Shown here piece by piece: positions 1 through 12,544 of a stretch of 64,000 nucleotides of DNA (position 1 is the stretch's first letter; every line of letters starts with the position of its first letter). Location of the stretch: contig CANNZV010000515.1 in assembly GCA_947561585.1 (NCBI GenBank), forward strand, positions 186,001 to 250,000, given 5' to 3'. A model generated the notes under the pieces. That model searched no databases, had not been told where the DNA came from, and was given only the letters and a program-made list of their open reading frames with translations. The position numbers and the translations under genes were made by a program. This stretch comes from Caprella mutica. Its lineage: Eukaryota; Arthropoda; Malacostraca; Amphipoda; Caprellidae.

Positions 1-66
1 GGAAGAAACACATTCCTCTTAGAATAATAAGAAAATATTGGGGAATAAAACTTTCCGCATACTGGA

Positions 67-283
67 ATAACTTTTCTATCTCCAAGGAATTCACAATTGG
101 CAGCTTGCTGAGAGGAATTGTACACACCACTGGATGAATAAATGTCATCTTGGCTAATTATTCCCTATGTGTGCCTATTGGTATAGGGAATAATTAGCCA
201 AGATGACATTATTTCATCCAGTGGTGGTATACTACCACTCAGCAAGCTGCCTGTTGTGAGTTCCTTAGAGATAATAAAGTTAT
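67..283. repeat. Near-perfect inverted repeat (hairpin) of ~100-bp arms
   Basis: The segments 67-168 and 183-283 are reverse complements of each other with about ten scattered mismatches, separated by a 14-base loop at 169-182. The innermost ~30 bases of each arm match perfectly. The form is that of a hairpin MITE or a recent inverted duplication. I could not identify a convincing target-site duplication outside the arms, so the transposon reading is inference. The transcript would also fold into a long stem, like an RNAi precursor. Confidence 0.85.
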
Positions 284-596
284 CTTACTTATTTACATTC
301 AAAGAAGTGAATACCATATAGTATATGATATTCATTTCTTTGAACATATATTTATACATATAATACTTATAATATATTTGTTAGAAGAGCCTCATATTCA
401 TTCCTATTGAATTTAATATTTGATAATTCATTTATATTGAAATAAATGATTTATAAACATAAATAAAAATGTATATTTCCATTGTACCTAGCTACTGGCA
501 TTTTTTCATAGAAAAATACCAGTAACATTAATTTTAAACCGATTTAGTTGCTGAATTTTTATGTTTATATTATGAGATTTATTCAAATACATTAGG

Positions 597-813
597 TGTG
601 AGTCATAGCCCAAGTGTGTGAGTCATAGCCCAAGTATGTGAGTCATAGCCCAAGTGTGTGAGTCATAGATTCCCCAGTGTGTGAGTCATAGATGCCCCAG
701 TGTGTGAGTCATAGATGCCCCAGTGTGTCAGTCATAGATGCCCCAGTGTGTGAGTCATAGATGCCCCAGTGTGTGAGTCATAGATGCCCCAGTGTGTGAG
801 TCATAGATGCCCA
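597..813. repeat. 20-bp then 23-bp tandem array with a TGAGTCA in nearly every unit
   Basis: Three and a bit units of 20 bp (…GAGTCATAGCCCAAG…) are followed by about seven units of 23 bp in which CCCAA is replaced by ATGCCCCAG. TGAGTCA starts at 599, 619, 639, 659, 682, 705, 751, 774 and 797; the unit at 728 has TCAGTCA. TGAGTCA is the classic AP-1 (TRE) core. Whether any protein binds is not visible from the sequence. Confidence 0.9.
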
Positions 814-1480
814 ATCAGCTGATTCTATGGAAGAAGAATTTTTCAGTGATTATTCTAAATTTGTTCCGAATCTCTTTTCCAAACGTGCTCTTTAACTTTT
901 CCCCTCAGTTGTATCGTTTAATGTCTAAAGAATCAGTTCACTTGTCACAACTTTGTGTCAGTCACTTTTTCTGAGAACTCAAACAGAACTTCGACTCCAA
1001 ACATCTAAGAAAGCTTTTAGTGAATAGTGTCTGGCAATTGTTTTTCTTGAACTTCTTCGAAAAGAGAAGCCTTAATTGATGAAGAATGTTCCAAATGAAT
1101 ACATGAGATTCGGACTTTGGAATGTGATATTGAAGATAAGAAACATTTCATTCTGAATAAAAACATTAGGTAGTTGATTTTTAATGTGAATTAAACCGTG
1201 CATCAACAATTTAATATATTTATATACAGGGAAGAAGCATGCAAAAATAATATTTGTCTAATCTATACCTATATAAAACCGCACCGGATGATCTTGAGAA
1301 TGAAACATTCTAGGAGCCATGGAACTCATACAAAGACCCATTAAAAGTATGTGGTTTAACAATCGTTTTGTTCGTATACCATGAATCTAGAGGTAATACC
1401 ATTTCCAATCAACACTTAATATATTTTTTTTCCAATTTTCAGTATTTTAGTTTTATTACCTTTTTTACATATTTTTTTAG
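814..1480. other. Non-coding stretch with a TATA-like box
   Basis: No gene is recognised. A TATATAAAA string lies at about 1268-1276, with several ATG triplets 20-50 bases downstream, but the reading frames from them close within 20 codons and do not join in frame to the possible exon at 1481. It is recorded only as a candidate promoter. Confidence 0.2.
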
Positions 1481-1571
1481 ATTCGGAAAAACCTATGATT
1501 TATCTGAACTGTTAGACTTGGCAGATAAACTCAAGCAGAAATTTCATGCTTTCGAAGAAGAGACAGTATAA
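1481..1571 (+). CDS. Possible terminal exon of an unidentified gene
   Basis: A polypyrimidine tract ending TTTTTTTAG at about 1472-1480 is followed by 30 open codons, then TAA at 1569-1571. The peptide FGKTYDLSELLDLADKLKQK (then FHAFEEETV) has a charged, helical composition unlike the surrounding AT-rich frames, which are rich in I, N, Y and F. I do not recognise the family. The only nearby candidate first exon (ATG at 1319, donor-like GTATGT at about 1347) joins in the wrong frame, so any upstream exon must lie elsewhere. A chance open frame is a real alternative. Confidence 0.22.
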
Positions 1572-1793
1572 GACAGTATTTGAACTAATAGTTGACCAAA
1601 CACAGAACTATGAATCAAGGGATGAAATTATATAGTTTAATATCATTTTAATATCATTAATTAAGTTATGCATATTAGTTTACATATATAGATATGAATG
1701 CAAGTGAAATTAAAAAAATATTTCCCTTTTTATCATATTCTATAGTACTTCAAGCGAGAGTTATACCTACCTTATTATTCCATACAATACTAT

Positions 1794-2014
1794 AAGTAAG
1801 TTACATAAATATTATAAGATTTTCATTTAATAATGATCTGAGATTGTCTACCTTCACTAGCGCTTCTTTGGAATATTGTTTAAGAAAATTTACAAAGTTT
1901 AAATCCCCAACTGAACTAATTCTTGGTCCGTACAACAATCACTTGATCTGCATTGCGATCTCTTTTACAGGTACATAAATATACTGTCCGTTGTACGAGC
2001 TTTACCTGTACAGA
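1794..2014. repeat. Dispersed repeat, copy 1 (partner at 33880-34097)
   Basis: This segment aligns over its whole length, in the same orientation, with 33880-34097. Blocks such as AGTAAGTTAYATAAATATTA near the start and TGTCCGTTGTACGAGCTTTA near the end are shared, with indels between. It is an old dispersed repeat of about 220 bp. The family is not identified; a SINE or the 3' end of a LINE is possible. Confidence 0.7.
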
Positions 2015-5000
2015 TATTAATTCAATGGAAACATTTTCTAGAAAACAATAAGTTTCTTGACGAATTCTTTAAAAATATATTGAGAAAATGTCTTCTTATA
2101 TTTTTTTAAATGATATTTTAAGTATCGTATAATATTATGTACAGAAAAAGGTTAAGTCAAAATGGTTTGGCTATTCACATGGTGGGATAGAAATGAAATG
2201 CGATAAGAGTTCTGGTTAAATGTTAACGAAAGAAAATGTTATTTCATGAATCCAATTAAATTGGTTATCGTCAATATAATTTGAGTAGCTGACAAAAATC
2301 TATACCATTTGTAACTAAATGCTCTTCAAGATGATCGAATTTACAGAAATATACAAAATGAAATGTAAAACTTTACCTAAAAATTTTAACTCAGTGTTGA
2401 AGATTGTTTGTTATTTTTATTCAAATATCCTCTTCAAATAAATATTTAAATATCCTCTTGATAATATGGCGTATGAATCTTTTTAAACACATCTGTCTTC
2501 CAATGAATCTCATGTAGGTTTGCAAAAAGATTTCCTGCGAATTTACTAGGCAACAAGCAGTCCATCCAGTGAATACAATATCAATACGGTTAAACGATTT
2601 TGTGAATTTGGATGTGCATTTGATAAAAATTCTACGGGATATCAGGAACAGCATGATGTGAAGATGTTACTGAAAATCCAAGAACATCGTTTTGATTGGG
2701 GTCTATCCGACTCGGACTTTCTACTTGGATTTTTCGGATCAATCCATTCAAACCTCAATTGAACCGAAAATAAAAATTGATAACCACCGAAACGCTCGGA
2801 CAGTACAACAAATTTGTTATTTGAGAAGTTGAACCTCCATTGGCGATTATATTTCAATAAAAAAATTTCGAGACAATTTTCATCCAAATTAAGTTGTTTC
2901 ATAAATATCCCCTAGTCGTAGACTGGTTAAGGTAATGAAGACACCAACTACTTTTCTTTCTTCAATCCAACAAATTTCTTGCAATGACACATTTACTGCC
3001 AAAGAAAAGTCACCGCTTGATATTCATTTCTCAAATCACGTTTTTTTAATTTCTTATTATTTTTAAAATTCATGAGTTTGTCGTATTGTTCTAAGAACGA
3101 TATAAAAATAATTACATGCTTTTAACGCAGTGAAGTTTCTTTTAAAAAAATTGAAATTAAACTGTGAAAAATTATTACGAATTCACTATTCTTTGACTGT
3201 ATAAGTATGATTTCATTTCGCATCTAATACCTTTCGATGATGATTATTTTCAACTTGCTGGTTCTGCCAACATACAAAAATCCCAAAATATTCATTAACG
3301 ATCCCACTTCATTCTCAAAAGGTTGCTCTAAATGACATACGACAGAAATATCGATCCTTATTTATTTTAAGGAGACAAAGGGGAACCTGTGACTGTTGAA
3401 TAAGCGTCATAACCAAAATCCGTTCAGGAATATATTCAATAAATCAAACACAACAATATAAATGCTTTATTGTTTCAACAAATTGATGCACCAGCACACA
3501 CAACAAGATATTCAAATGAACTTCTTAAAAACTGTTTCCCAATTGATTGATTTCGCGCTTTGATGGCGTTACTTGGGCAACTAGATATTCTGATTTGACA
3601 TTTTAGATTACAATTAAAGAAATATTTAAAGGAGAGTTTACATTTACTTGCCCCTTAATTTGAAATATCTGAAAACCAGATTTAAAAAAACCAACATGAC
3701 ACCAGACAGCTATGAAAAATGAAAAGAAAAGAGAATACATACTGGTGAAAATTTGAAAGGTATTATGTTTAAATATAAATTTAAAACTCTCCACTTTGTT
3801 TACAATAAACCAGAAATCTTAGCTTGCTTATAGTTTTAATGTAATTATTTTCATATATACTTTGGCCTTCTCTGAAGATTAGTTTCTATGTAGAACTGTT
3901 CAAAGATAATTGAAAAGAGAGCATCCACCACAATCATGCACCATTGATAGAGCTTTGAGATACAGCGGTAGGAGTGTAATTAATGTCCTCCTCTGGTTGC
4001 ATGAAGAGTTTATTCATTTCAACGAGAGTGTTTGATCTAATAGGTATTAGAAAGCAAAGTGTTTGGAGAATCTCAGTCACATAATCCTACTTTTCCAAAC
4101 ACGTTATTCAGAGAATCAAGAAAATATTCAGGAAAAAATAAAAATGTTAACTATCCGTTCCAGATCTAAGAATATGTAAGTGTTTTAAATGAAGCAAGAA
4201 AAATTGCGGAACTATAAATTTTCCTGACTAAACATTTTATTTACAATAAAATATTTACAAAGAAGAAAAATAAATTTTTTATCAAAAGAAAACATAATTT
4301 ACAAGGGATTCAATTCTGCTCCTGAAGCAAAATACTTCCAATTACTGTCTGTTTACATATTGTTGATAAATTCCATTTTCGAATAAATAAATAAAATAAT
4401 ATATATCAATAGTAAACAAATAGATTCTATAATTATTAATTAAAAATCTATCCTCCAGGTAAAGTGATATAATATTCAGAATTAAAGAAGCTAAGCAAAA
4501 GCAATTACCTCACACTAATATAAAAACTATTTAAATTGGGTGACTATATCTCTGAGTTGACATCACTATAGAATAAACTGGTCATTTTCAGACTTTCACT
4601 ATTTACTTATTATTGGAATCCGATACATTGATCTTAGTTTTAATTGTTTGTTTTTCAATTCAATGCGAAATATTTTATTTAAATTGCACTTTAAATTTAG
4701 ATTCAAATATTTCAGTCATGAATGTCGATAAACAATCGAAATTGAATTGAAATTTGTTCGAATTTCTTTAGATAATAGAATATATATTATGTATTCGAGG
4801 CGTCGGTCCAATGCACTCGACTGCAAAGTTAATCTCATCAGTCATTTGTTTATTGTCTCATAAAATTTGGCATGAATAATTTTATTGCGAAACATGAGTC
4901 TGATATACAGAGAATATTATGAAATATTCATAAATTTCAATAAGAAAGACCACGGAAGAAATATCGATCATACATATAAGCATGTTCAGTGCAATTCACC

Positions 5001-6267
5001 GGGTTGCACATTAATAAGATTGCGCTGCGCGTTTTTAAACCCCTTAACGGTGGAAGGTATCAATGCGTTATATTCACATTGTATTGCGGTTATCAGTAAC
5101 ATTAGAACCTTAATCGGTTGGTCGAGGTAAAATAACGCCCCGTTTCAATTTTTTTCAAAATTCCTAGTTGTTGAAAAAAGGGGAGGAGTTATGGTAGTTA
5201 TGTCAACTAGTACAGTGGTACCGCAAATGGCTCCTTGATGTGAAATGTTGCCAATTGTTATGGTGATCATTATATGGTGAATTGATTCTAGCTAGGATCG
5301 TTAACTTGAAGATTACCATGACTATATGATCTTAAGATGATTGATGATGACAACTAGTTAAATGGTATCCATTGAGACGATGGATGGCTAGAAGAACCAC
5401 TAGTGATGTGACGAAAGACTTAGATAACTCCACGCTAGAAACCTCTGGTGGCCATAGTTCCCATTGCTTCTAATTAACGGTTATCCCATTGGTTCTTGTA
5501 AACCAATTGAAAGATGATGGTAATCGCCTGATCTCCTCAAGTAAAACTATTACTAAAACTCTTACTTCAACTGTTACTGGAAATTTTACTTAAATTGTTT
5601 AAAATCTATTTCTTAGACAATTTAATAAAAAATCTGTTACTTACACTAATTAAAATCTATTATTTAGAAGTCGAAAAAATGAACTTTTCAGTGAAGCCAA
5701 TATTCTGCATTTTAAGAAAAAAAAATTTAAGAAGAGCGTTTCCAGAATGTTTTGAAATCTAATGTCGCAACATACTATGGAGTAGACATAAAAGGGATCA
5801 TTTTATGCCAAAAAAAATCCACTTATTCCAGGATAAAAAAATACTTCCCCAAAAAATGAACCAATTCGGGGAACACTTTCAAAATGTTTTACCTCCTATA
5901 ACTTTGAGAGCTATAGATAGACATGGGATGGATTTGCTTCATCTTATTCAGAATTTAGTTGTCTACAATGTTACTGAAGAGCGCATTTTCTAAATTTGTC
6001 TAAGAACTAGATCAAAAAATGTTTCGAAAATGTTTGGAAATATCTATCTATTTATTTCATTTTTTTTCCACACATTGACAAATTCCCCCAAAAAAAACGT
6101 TTGTATAATTGTAGGCAACTAAATGCTGAAGTAATTGAATTGAATTCTAGTCTCTAGATCAAAAAGTTAGGAGTAGTAGCATTTGCAATCGAAAATATGA
6201 ACTGAGCAGGAGAGCCAATTTCTTAATTTTCTATAATAGATTTGCTCCGTGGAAACCGAATTTTAAT
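2015..6267. other. 4.2 kb without a recognisable gene
   Basis: The sequence is AT-rich and looks mostly single-copy. Small frames exist: minus-strand 2642-2902 (86 codons from ATG, peptide start MKQLNLDENCLEIFLLKY), plus-strand 4894-5130 (78 codons from ATG) and plus-strand 5805-5993 (62 codons from ATG). None shows a domain I know, conserved spacing or clear splice sites. 5140-5560 is visibly less AT-rich, but I see no open frame or repeat in it. Confidence 0.4.
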
Positions 6268-6479
6268 AATGAAGATAAAAACAAGGGTGGTAATAAAAAA
6301 GTCCATATTTCTTCAAGCTTTCGATTTTTTCAAAAAATCATCCTCAGGAAACCTAAATATATCTTAATTCTACTATATAAATACAAAATTCTCCTATCTA
6401 GGATACAGAAATCAATAAATATCAGAAAATAAATCAATAAATGGACTTTTTTATTACCACCCTTGTTTTTATCTTCATT
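6268..6479 (-). mobile_element. Short inverted-repeat element carrying a Penelope-type trailer motif
   Basis: The arms 6268-6306 and 6441-6479 are perfect 39-bp reverse complements. The interior, read on the minus strand from 6352 to 6311, contains CTGAGGATGA followed by an AT hairpin (GATTTTTT/AAAAAATC) and then GAAAGCTTG. This layout (GAxGAT, hairpin, CGAAA) resembles the hammerhead-like motif in terminal repeats of Penelope-like elements, and the element at 56.5-57.9 kb has a related motif downstream of its ORF. The likely reading is a remnant of inverted Penelope-type terminal repeats. The core is not an exact hammerhead CTGATGA, so ribozyme activity is not claimed. Confidence 0.6.
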
Positions 6480-6659
6480 CTTAATTTTCTCTCTTACATA
6501 AGTTCAAAAACATAACTAGGTTGTTTCGAGCTCTAATGATTTAACAAGTTATCCGGGAGACTATGAGGATTCATTTTTTTTAATTCTGATATTAGTGAGT
6601 AGGTCTTCTTAAACTATCATAATTCAGTGTCCTTAACTCAAAATTATTGCAAAATCATA

Positions 6660-6705
6660 TTAACCCTCGTAACGTAAGGACTGGTCTAGGCAGACCAGTC
6701 CTCAT
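6660..6705 (+). repeat. TTAACCCT… hairpin module, possible piggyBac-like end
   Basis: TTAA at 6660-6663 is followed by CCCTCGTAACGTAA and then a perfect 10-bp inverted repeat, 6678-6687 (GGACTGGTCT) and 6692-6701, with a 4-base loop. Related but diverged modules (CTGGT…CCAG hairpins after a CCCTxGTAAC- or CTAGCCC-type stretch) occur at 49268-49315, 49595-49645 (minus) and 55960-56030. TTAA followed by CCCT is typical of piggyBac-family ends, but no matching opposite end is seen here. Confidence 0.35.
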
Positions 6706-7129
6706 GAAAAAAATTATAATAATTTTATTTTTAAACCGATTTGGCAGCTGTGTTTTCGTGACTTTCACTTTTCAACATGGTTAGTTATATTCGATTATAC
6801 AAAAAAGATGATAAATGGTCAGATACTCATTTTATGAGCATCAATTCAAATATACAGGGTACCTCAAAAAAAAAACAGGAACACAACATTAAGTTAGTAT
6901 ATTTCAAAAATTATTAAAGGTACGTGTTCTTTAGTATCTTTCTTATGTGTGAACTCATTTCCATAAAAACAAAGCATCGAAAAGTCAATTTGTTAAGATT
7001 TATATCAGTTTCAGTGAGAACTGGCGCGTGCTCGCCAGGCACTAGGTTACTGAGAAAGCATTTGAGTGCTAGGTTACTAGGGATAAGATTTTAAAATTAT
7101 TTTTTCCATATACTAACTATATTAGTACC
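6706..7129. other. Non-coding; short hairpin at 7021-7038
   Basis: No gene is seen. CTGGCG/CGCCAG form a small hairpin at about 7021-7038, followed by two near-copies of a GTGCTAGGTTACT-type string at about 7040-7080. Confidence 0.3.
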
Positions 7130-8120
7130 AGACATTATATTTATGAATTTGGAAAATAAACCAGAGTGTCCTCTTAATTGATATATCGTAAACCATGGAA
7201 GAAAGGAGAGTTCAAGAATCAAGAAATATCGTATTTCAACGACAAGGAATTTAATATTATCATCGAGTATCGATAAGTTGGCATCAATTATAGTAACATT
7301 AAATTTAACATAACGATACAGCTGGTTTACAAATGGTTTAAAAATATTACTTTATTTAGAACCTTACCATTGTATATAAATTTAAGACGATGAATAAAAA
7401 TTATGTTTTATATTTCTTGTAGAATCTATAGTTATTTTATAACTCATGGCTAGTAACTTTTATTTGGTTAGTACAGTCAGTTCATCCACACTGAATCAAG
7501 GTGCTTGGCGAAACATGGTATTTGTAGAACTGTACACGAAAAAGGCCTGAGTATATTTATAAAAGCCAGTTGACTTCATTCAATTCAGGTCTTGTATATT
7601 TCTATTCAAGTTGCTCTCTCTTGAAAAATATTTCACATATTCATGTTCAAAATAATTATCTATATACATAATTGCTTTTGAGGTGTAACAAGTATATATT
7701 TATTTAGACAGATTGTATAATTATTTATATATTACCAATATAAATTATATTGCAAATATATATTAGGCTTTAAAATTCCAATTGTTCCTCCACTTTTCCA
7801 TTAACAGAATTTAACAAGGTTCTCAATTATATCATTTTTCTATATAAATTTATAATTAATATGATTGAAATTAATTATAATTGAAATATAATCCTTGAAA
7901 ATTGGAACCACAGTTATTACAATTAAACATGAAACCAATTAATTTTCAATATATATTTCAAAATTAACGTATGAAACATCTACCCCTCTCACGTTCGATG
8001 ATATATTTTCATGAATTAGTTGATTTTATTTTTTGATATATTTGACTCTACTAATGTATTTATTTCGGGTAACATCTTTATTCACAAGAATTATAATAAA
8101 CATTCATAGTTTTAGTTACT
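7130..8120 (+). repeat. Dispersed repeat family A, copy 1
   Basis: 7130-7640 aligns with 8950-9490 (same strand) and with 12990-12545 (opposite strand). Shared landmarks are TATCGTATTTCA then GACAAGGAATTYAATATTAT, CATGGCTAGTA followed by TTTTATTTGG, and TATTTCTATTCAAGTTGCTC. Similarity to copy 2 resumes at 7990-8110 (ATGAATTAGTTGATTTT). No open frame is conserved. A TATAAAAG at about 7558-7565, 25-30 bases before CATTCAATTCAGG, looks like a core promoter, but it is not intact in the other copies. Confidence 0.65.
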
Positions 8121-8949
8121 CCTTTTTTTGCTGTTTCTATTATTTTTAGCAGGTTAGTTTAAATTTGCCATAGTGTACAAAAATTTATATTTTACAATAT
8201 GAATATACATCATCATTTTTTTTTTCTAAACGAATTCAAATTCCTATATAAATAATTATTATCAGACAAGTTATTAGACTAAATGCGTATTTAGCTTTTA
8301 TATTTTTAACATATTGTTCGTGTATTTTTAGTTGAACAGTTCTTATTTTAATGCACAATTTACTCCTATTTTATATTAATTGTAAGTTTGCTAGACTTTA
8401 GAGGAGAAAATTTGTTATCAAAAATGTATTTAAGTATAAATCTAAAATATCTGTGAAAATTTAAGTATTACAATTATCACAGTTACCAATGAAATAACAA
8501 AGTTATTAAATGATATTATTCAACTAATAAATCTACTACTGGTCTATTTCCTGAAATGAAAGGTATAGATATTTTGATGTAAAGTGATGTAATTAAAATT
8601 TGTAAATAACTCTTAATGTTTAATAAAGAGAAGTTTTTGTTATATTTTCGTAAGTGCTGATATTTTCTTTCTTTTTTTTCGAAAATAGAAAACTATCTAA
8701 ATTTCTATATCTTTTACACCGTCCGTGAAATTTGAAGAAAAGGGAAAATAATTTCATAAAGTCATTCTTATTTCAGGAATAAAATAGTTACAAAATATTT
8801 GTCAGACTGTCCTAAATGCATTTGAATCTTTATTCAAATTTCCCTCATATTGTTTTCAAATTCGAAAAGTAACAAGATATCCTTATATATCATATCCATA
8901 ATTATATCTTATAAAGTTAAAAAAATATATATATATATTTATAAAAAAA
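8121..8949. other. AT-rich non-coding DNA
   Basis: I see no gene here. A short (TA)n run lies near 8926-8940. 8190-8470 shows weak similarity to 13180-13470 in the same orientation. Confidence 0.3.
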
Positions 8950-9790
8950 TTAGGCCTGATCATTTCCTCTATATTAGTATATCCTGAAACATAGAATATT
9001 GGTGAGTTCGACTAACAAAAAATTCGTATATTATAGATAAGGAATTCAATAGCATCAACAAGTACCGATATGTTGACTATAATTACAGTAATTCAAGATT
9101 TGAATAACGACACTGCGATATTTAACTGTTTTATATAGATTATTTTAACTAGAACAAAACCATTGCATATATTAAGACAATGATTATGATCGGCTATATT
9201 TTTATCATTATAGATATAATGCATTGTATATTCCCTGTAAAATCTTGAATTTACTTGAAAAATTCTTTAAGCTCATTGCTATGACTAGTTGATTTGATTT
9301 GTTTGCGTGGTCCAGCCACGCTTCAAAATTTCATATTTTTAATAAATGATAGTTTAAGTATAATGAATGCATTTTACGTGACGGGCTGAATTAAATTCCT
9401 GAGAATATTTATTAAATAAATTGACATCATTCAGTTTCAGGTCTTTTATATTACTATTCAGGTTGTTTTATCAAAGAAAGTTTCTCCTATTCAAGTGTAA
9501 TCAAATAAATAATGAGAAAAATTCATATCGAATATTGCCAATTTTTTTTTATAAATATAATTAATTTTGAGGGATAACAAATATATTTTTTTCATTGTGT
9601 AATTATTTTGTTATACATTTACTTATGAAGTACAAATCAATAGATAATTCGATGTGATGTATTTTTTATGAATTAGTTGATTTTTTGACAAGCTTTAATT
9701 ACTTAATTAATAAATTTTTTCATGTTTATCTTTTAGAATTATTATTAACATTCATCGTGTCAGTTACACATTTATTTGCCAAGGTCTTAC
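8950..9790 (+). repeat. Dispersed repeat family A, copy 2
   Basis: This is a diverged direct copy of 7130-8120 (see that entry). Anchors include AAGGAATTCAATAGCATCAAC at 9040-9060, a CATCATTCAGTTTCAGGTC region at about 9428, and ATGAATTAGTTGATTTTTTG at about 9669. A small GCGTGG/CCACGC hairpin at about 9304-9321 is private to this copy. Confidence 0.65.
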
Positions 9791-9889
9791 TGGAAATTTA
9801 ATAATTCACATTTTAAAACTATAAACATCAAATTAAATAATTTGAATTTAGATTTAATAATAACTACTTTCAAATTTAATGATACAAAT

Positions 9890-10540
9890 ACGAATTTATT
9901 AATTCAAATTTAATAATTCAATTTCTTTAAATTAAATTTAATGGTTCAATTTCTTTAAATCAAATTTAATAATTCAATTTCTTTAATTCAAATTTAATAG
10001 TTCAATTTCTTTAAATGAAATTTAATAATTCAATTTCTTTAAATCAAATTAAATAATTCAATATCTTTAAATCAAATTAAATAATTCAATATCTTTAAAT
10101 CAAATTTAATAATTCAATTTCTTTAAATCAAATTTAATAGTTCAATTTCTTTAAATCAAATTTAATAGTTCAATTTCTTTTAAATCAAATTTAATAATTC
10201 AATTTCTTTAAATCAAATTTAATAGTTCAATTTCTTTAAATCAAATTTAATAGTTCAATTTCTTTAAATCAAATTTAATAGTTCAATTTCTTTAAATCAA
10301 ATTTAATAATTCAATTTCTTTAAATCAAATTAAATAATTCAATATCTTTAAATCAAATTTAATAATTCAATTTCTTTAAATCAAATTTAATAGTTCAATT
10401 TCTTTAAATCAAATTTAATAGTTCAATTTCTTTAAATAAAATTCAATAATTCAATTTCTTTAAATCAAATTCAATAATTCAATTTCTTTAAATCAAATTC
10501 AATAATTCAATTTCTTTAAATAAAATTTGATAATTCGATT
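9890..10540. repeat. 28-bp minisatellite, ~23 copies
   Basis: The unit is AAATCAAATTTAATARTTCA followed by ATTTCTTT. Variants (TAGTTC or TAATTC, TTTAAT or TTAAAT, TTTCTTT or TATCTTT) recur in blocks, which suggests expansion by multi-unit duplication. Edge units at both ends are degraded. There is no coding potential. Confidence 0.95.
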
Positions 10541-10880
10541 TTTTTCATTCAAATTAAGCGCTCATAACATTTCTATATTCAAAGAGTAAATATCATTATA
10601 AAAAAAATTATTAACCTTGCCTATCAACTTAAAGAGTCTTCATCTCTAAAACATAAGTAAGTATATATTTATAAATTAATACAGTATACTTGGATGTAAA
10701 GCAATAGTAAAATATGTACAGAGCGCAATATTACACTTAAAATGATACAATATAGCTAGGTATTTCACTAACCTTATTAAAATTATGCAACGAGGCATAA
10801 TATACCAAATTCCTGAATAAAATTATCAAACATAACTATCGGCATCATCAAAATTCACGTCAAGTCTGTTTCTATCCGTA
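10541..10880. other. AT-rich non-coding spacer
   Basis: I see no gene and no repeat between the 28-bp and 16-bp arrays. Confidence 0.35.
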
Positions 10881-10980
10881 CAGACCATATCAACATCAGG
10901 CCATATCAACATCAGACCATATCAACATCAGACCATATCAACATCAGACCATATCAACATCAGGTCATATCAACATCAGG
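10881..10980. repeat. 16-bp tandem array, ~6 copies
   Basis: The unit is CAGACCATATCAACAT. The second and sixth units differ at one or two bases (CAGGCC, CAGGTC). No inverted partner array was found nearby. Confidence 0.95.
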
Positions 10981-11214
10981 TATCATACATATCATAACTT
11001 TAATATTTAACTTGAATGATAGATAAAAAGATTATTTATAATTTAATTATAATATTCAAACAATTTTATTTAAAGGGGTGGTAAACCTTTTTGACAAACT
11101 TTTTCTCTCTTGTTGATAAATTGATAAAGGGACATTAATAATAGAATAAAATGTTGTTGTTTTATTTTCTAATTACCTACTTAAAAAAAGTTTAATTAAT
11201 TGATTCGCAAATGC

Positions 11215-11229
11215 AGCGCCACCTACTGA
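11215..11229 (-). promoter_or_regulatory. CTCF-like motif
   Basis: AGCGCCACCTACTGA matches 14 of 15 positions of the reverse CTCF consensus RSYGCCMYCTRSTGG. A match of this quality is not strongly surprising in 64 kb, so this is a candidate only. Confidence 0.25.
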
Positions 11230-12540
11230 CTAAATCTTCAATCTGGGACTGCAAATGTCTATTGTAAACAAAAGATTGGGCAAAACAATGACGCACATAC
11301 GCACGCGATCGTTAAACTACAACTTTTTAACTTAAAAACTTACAGTCTACCCTCCTAGCTACCACACTATTGACTAGACTACCTAGTTATCATAGTTTTA
11401 TACTAATTGATTTCGAATAATTGATATTTCTAATTGATAACTTAAAACCAAATTATTAAAAATAATTTACTGGTGTTAGTTTTATATAAGACGAATAAAC
11501 TCTCGTGTGTATACAACTAATTACTAACAACATTTTCATTACAAATAATAACATTTTTTATAAAGTTTACTGTCCCTTTAATACTAACGTAAGCTATAAT
11601 TATTGCGAATCGTACTGATGATAAGATATGAATTTGTATGAATCATAATGAATGTGAAGCTTTAAAATCCCATACCCTATATACAACGTATATAGATTCG
11701 ATTTCTTTTCGATTGCTGGGATATCGAATCGATGGATTATGGGGTAACTGATTTATATCTGTATTGAAACTTTGATGTGTCTGATAATTTCCTACCTGCT
11801 TTTAATTTATTACAATTTAATTGCATTCTTTATTAACCATATGCAGTTAAGAACTATGCGTCAAAAAAGATAAGGAAAACTATGTTAAAAAATGAACTGT
11901 TCGAATATGGCTAATTTCACTAAAGCGAATATATAGGCAAATGTTTTCAAAATTCAATCAAGGCATACATCAATTAGAAATTAAAAAGTCCAAACGATAG
12001 CAGAATTTTGTATTTCAATAACATAATCATAATACATCACATTAATCGATTGATGACTAGCATAACATAAATTGATGACATTTTAGGATTGATTGGTTAA
12101 TTTTTTTTTTATTGTAGCTTAAATTTTTAGTGTTAGTAATTATAGTAATAATTCATTTATAGTAATAAATGAATTGTTTGACGATCTAGTTAATTCCAGT
12201 TATTTTAGGAAGACGGACGAACATTTTCTATAATCTTTACTAAATATTGCTTATTAGCTACTGAAATTGATTTGATTAAGTGAACGATTGAATTTGAAAA
12301 AAAAAATTATGACACTTTCATATGTATGATCACATTTCAGCTCGTTATCTATTTTAATATTGATTTGTGTTTCTTATTAATTTCTTTTTTATCAAAGAGT
12401 TTTATAAAGTAATTATAAAATTGGTTACCCTTCAAATTTAATTAAATTTAAAAATAACTATTTGAGGCAATATATTATTATACATTCGATATGTATATGA
12501 GAATTATGAATTATTTATTGACACTTCAATATGAAAAAAC
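11230..12540. other. Non-coding stretch
   Basis: No gene is recognised. A small AATTCATTTAT/ATAAATGAATT hairpin lies at about 12150-12175. Confidence 0.35.
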
Positions 12541-12544
12541 TTTC

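Noticed and set aside
2421..2902. F-box-like protein on the minus strand (LDENCLEIF)
   Set aside because: The resemblance is a few residues only, and the frame ends after 86 codons without the rest of the motif.
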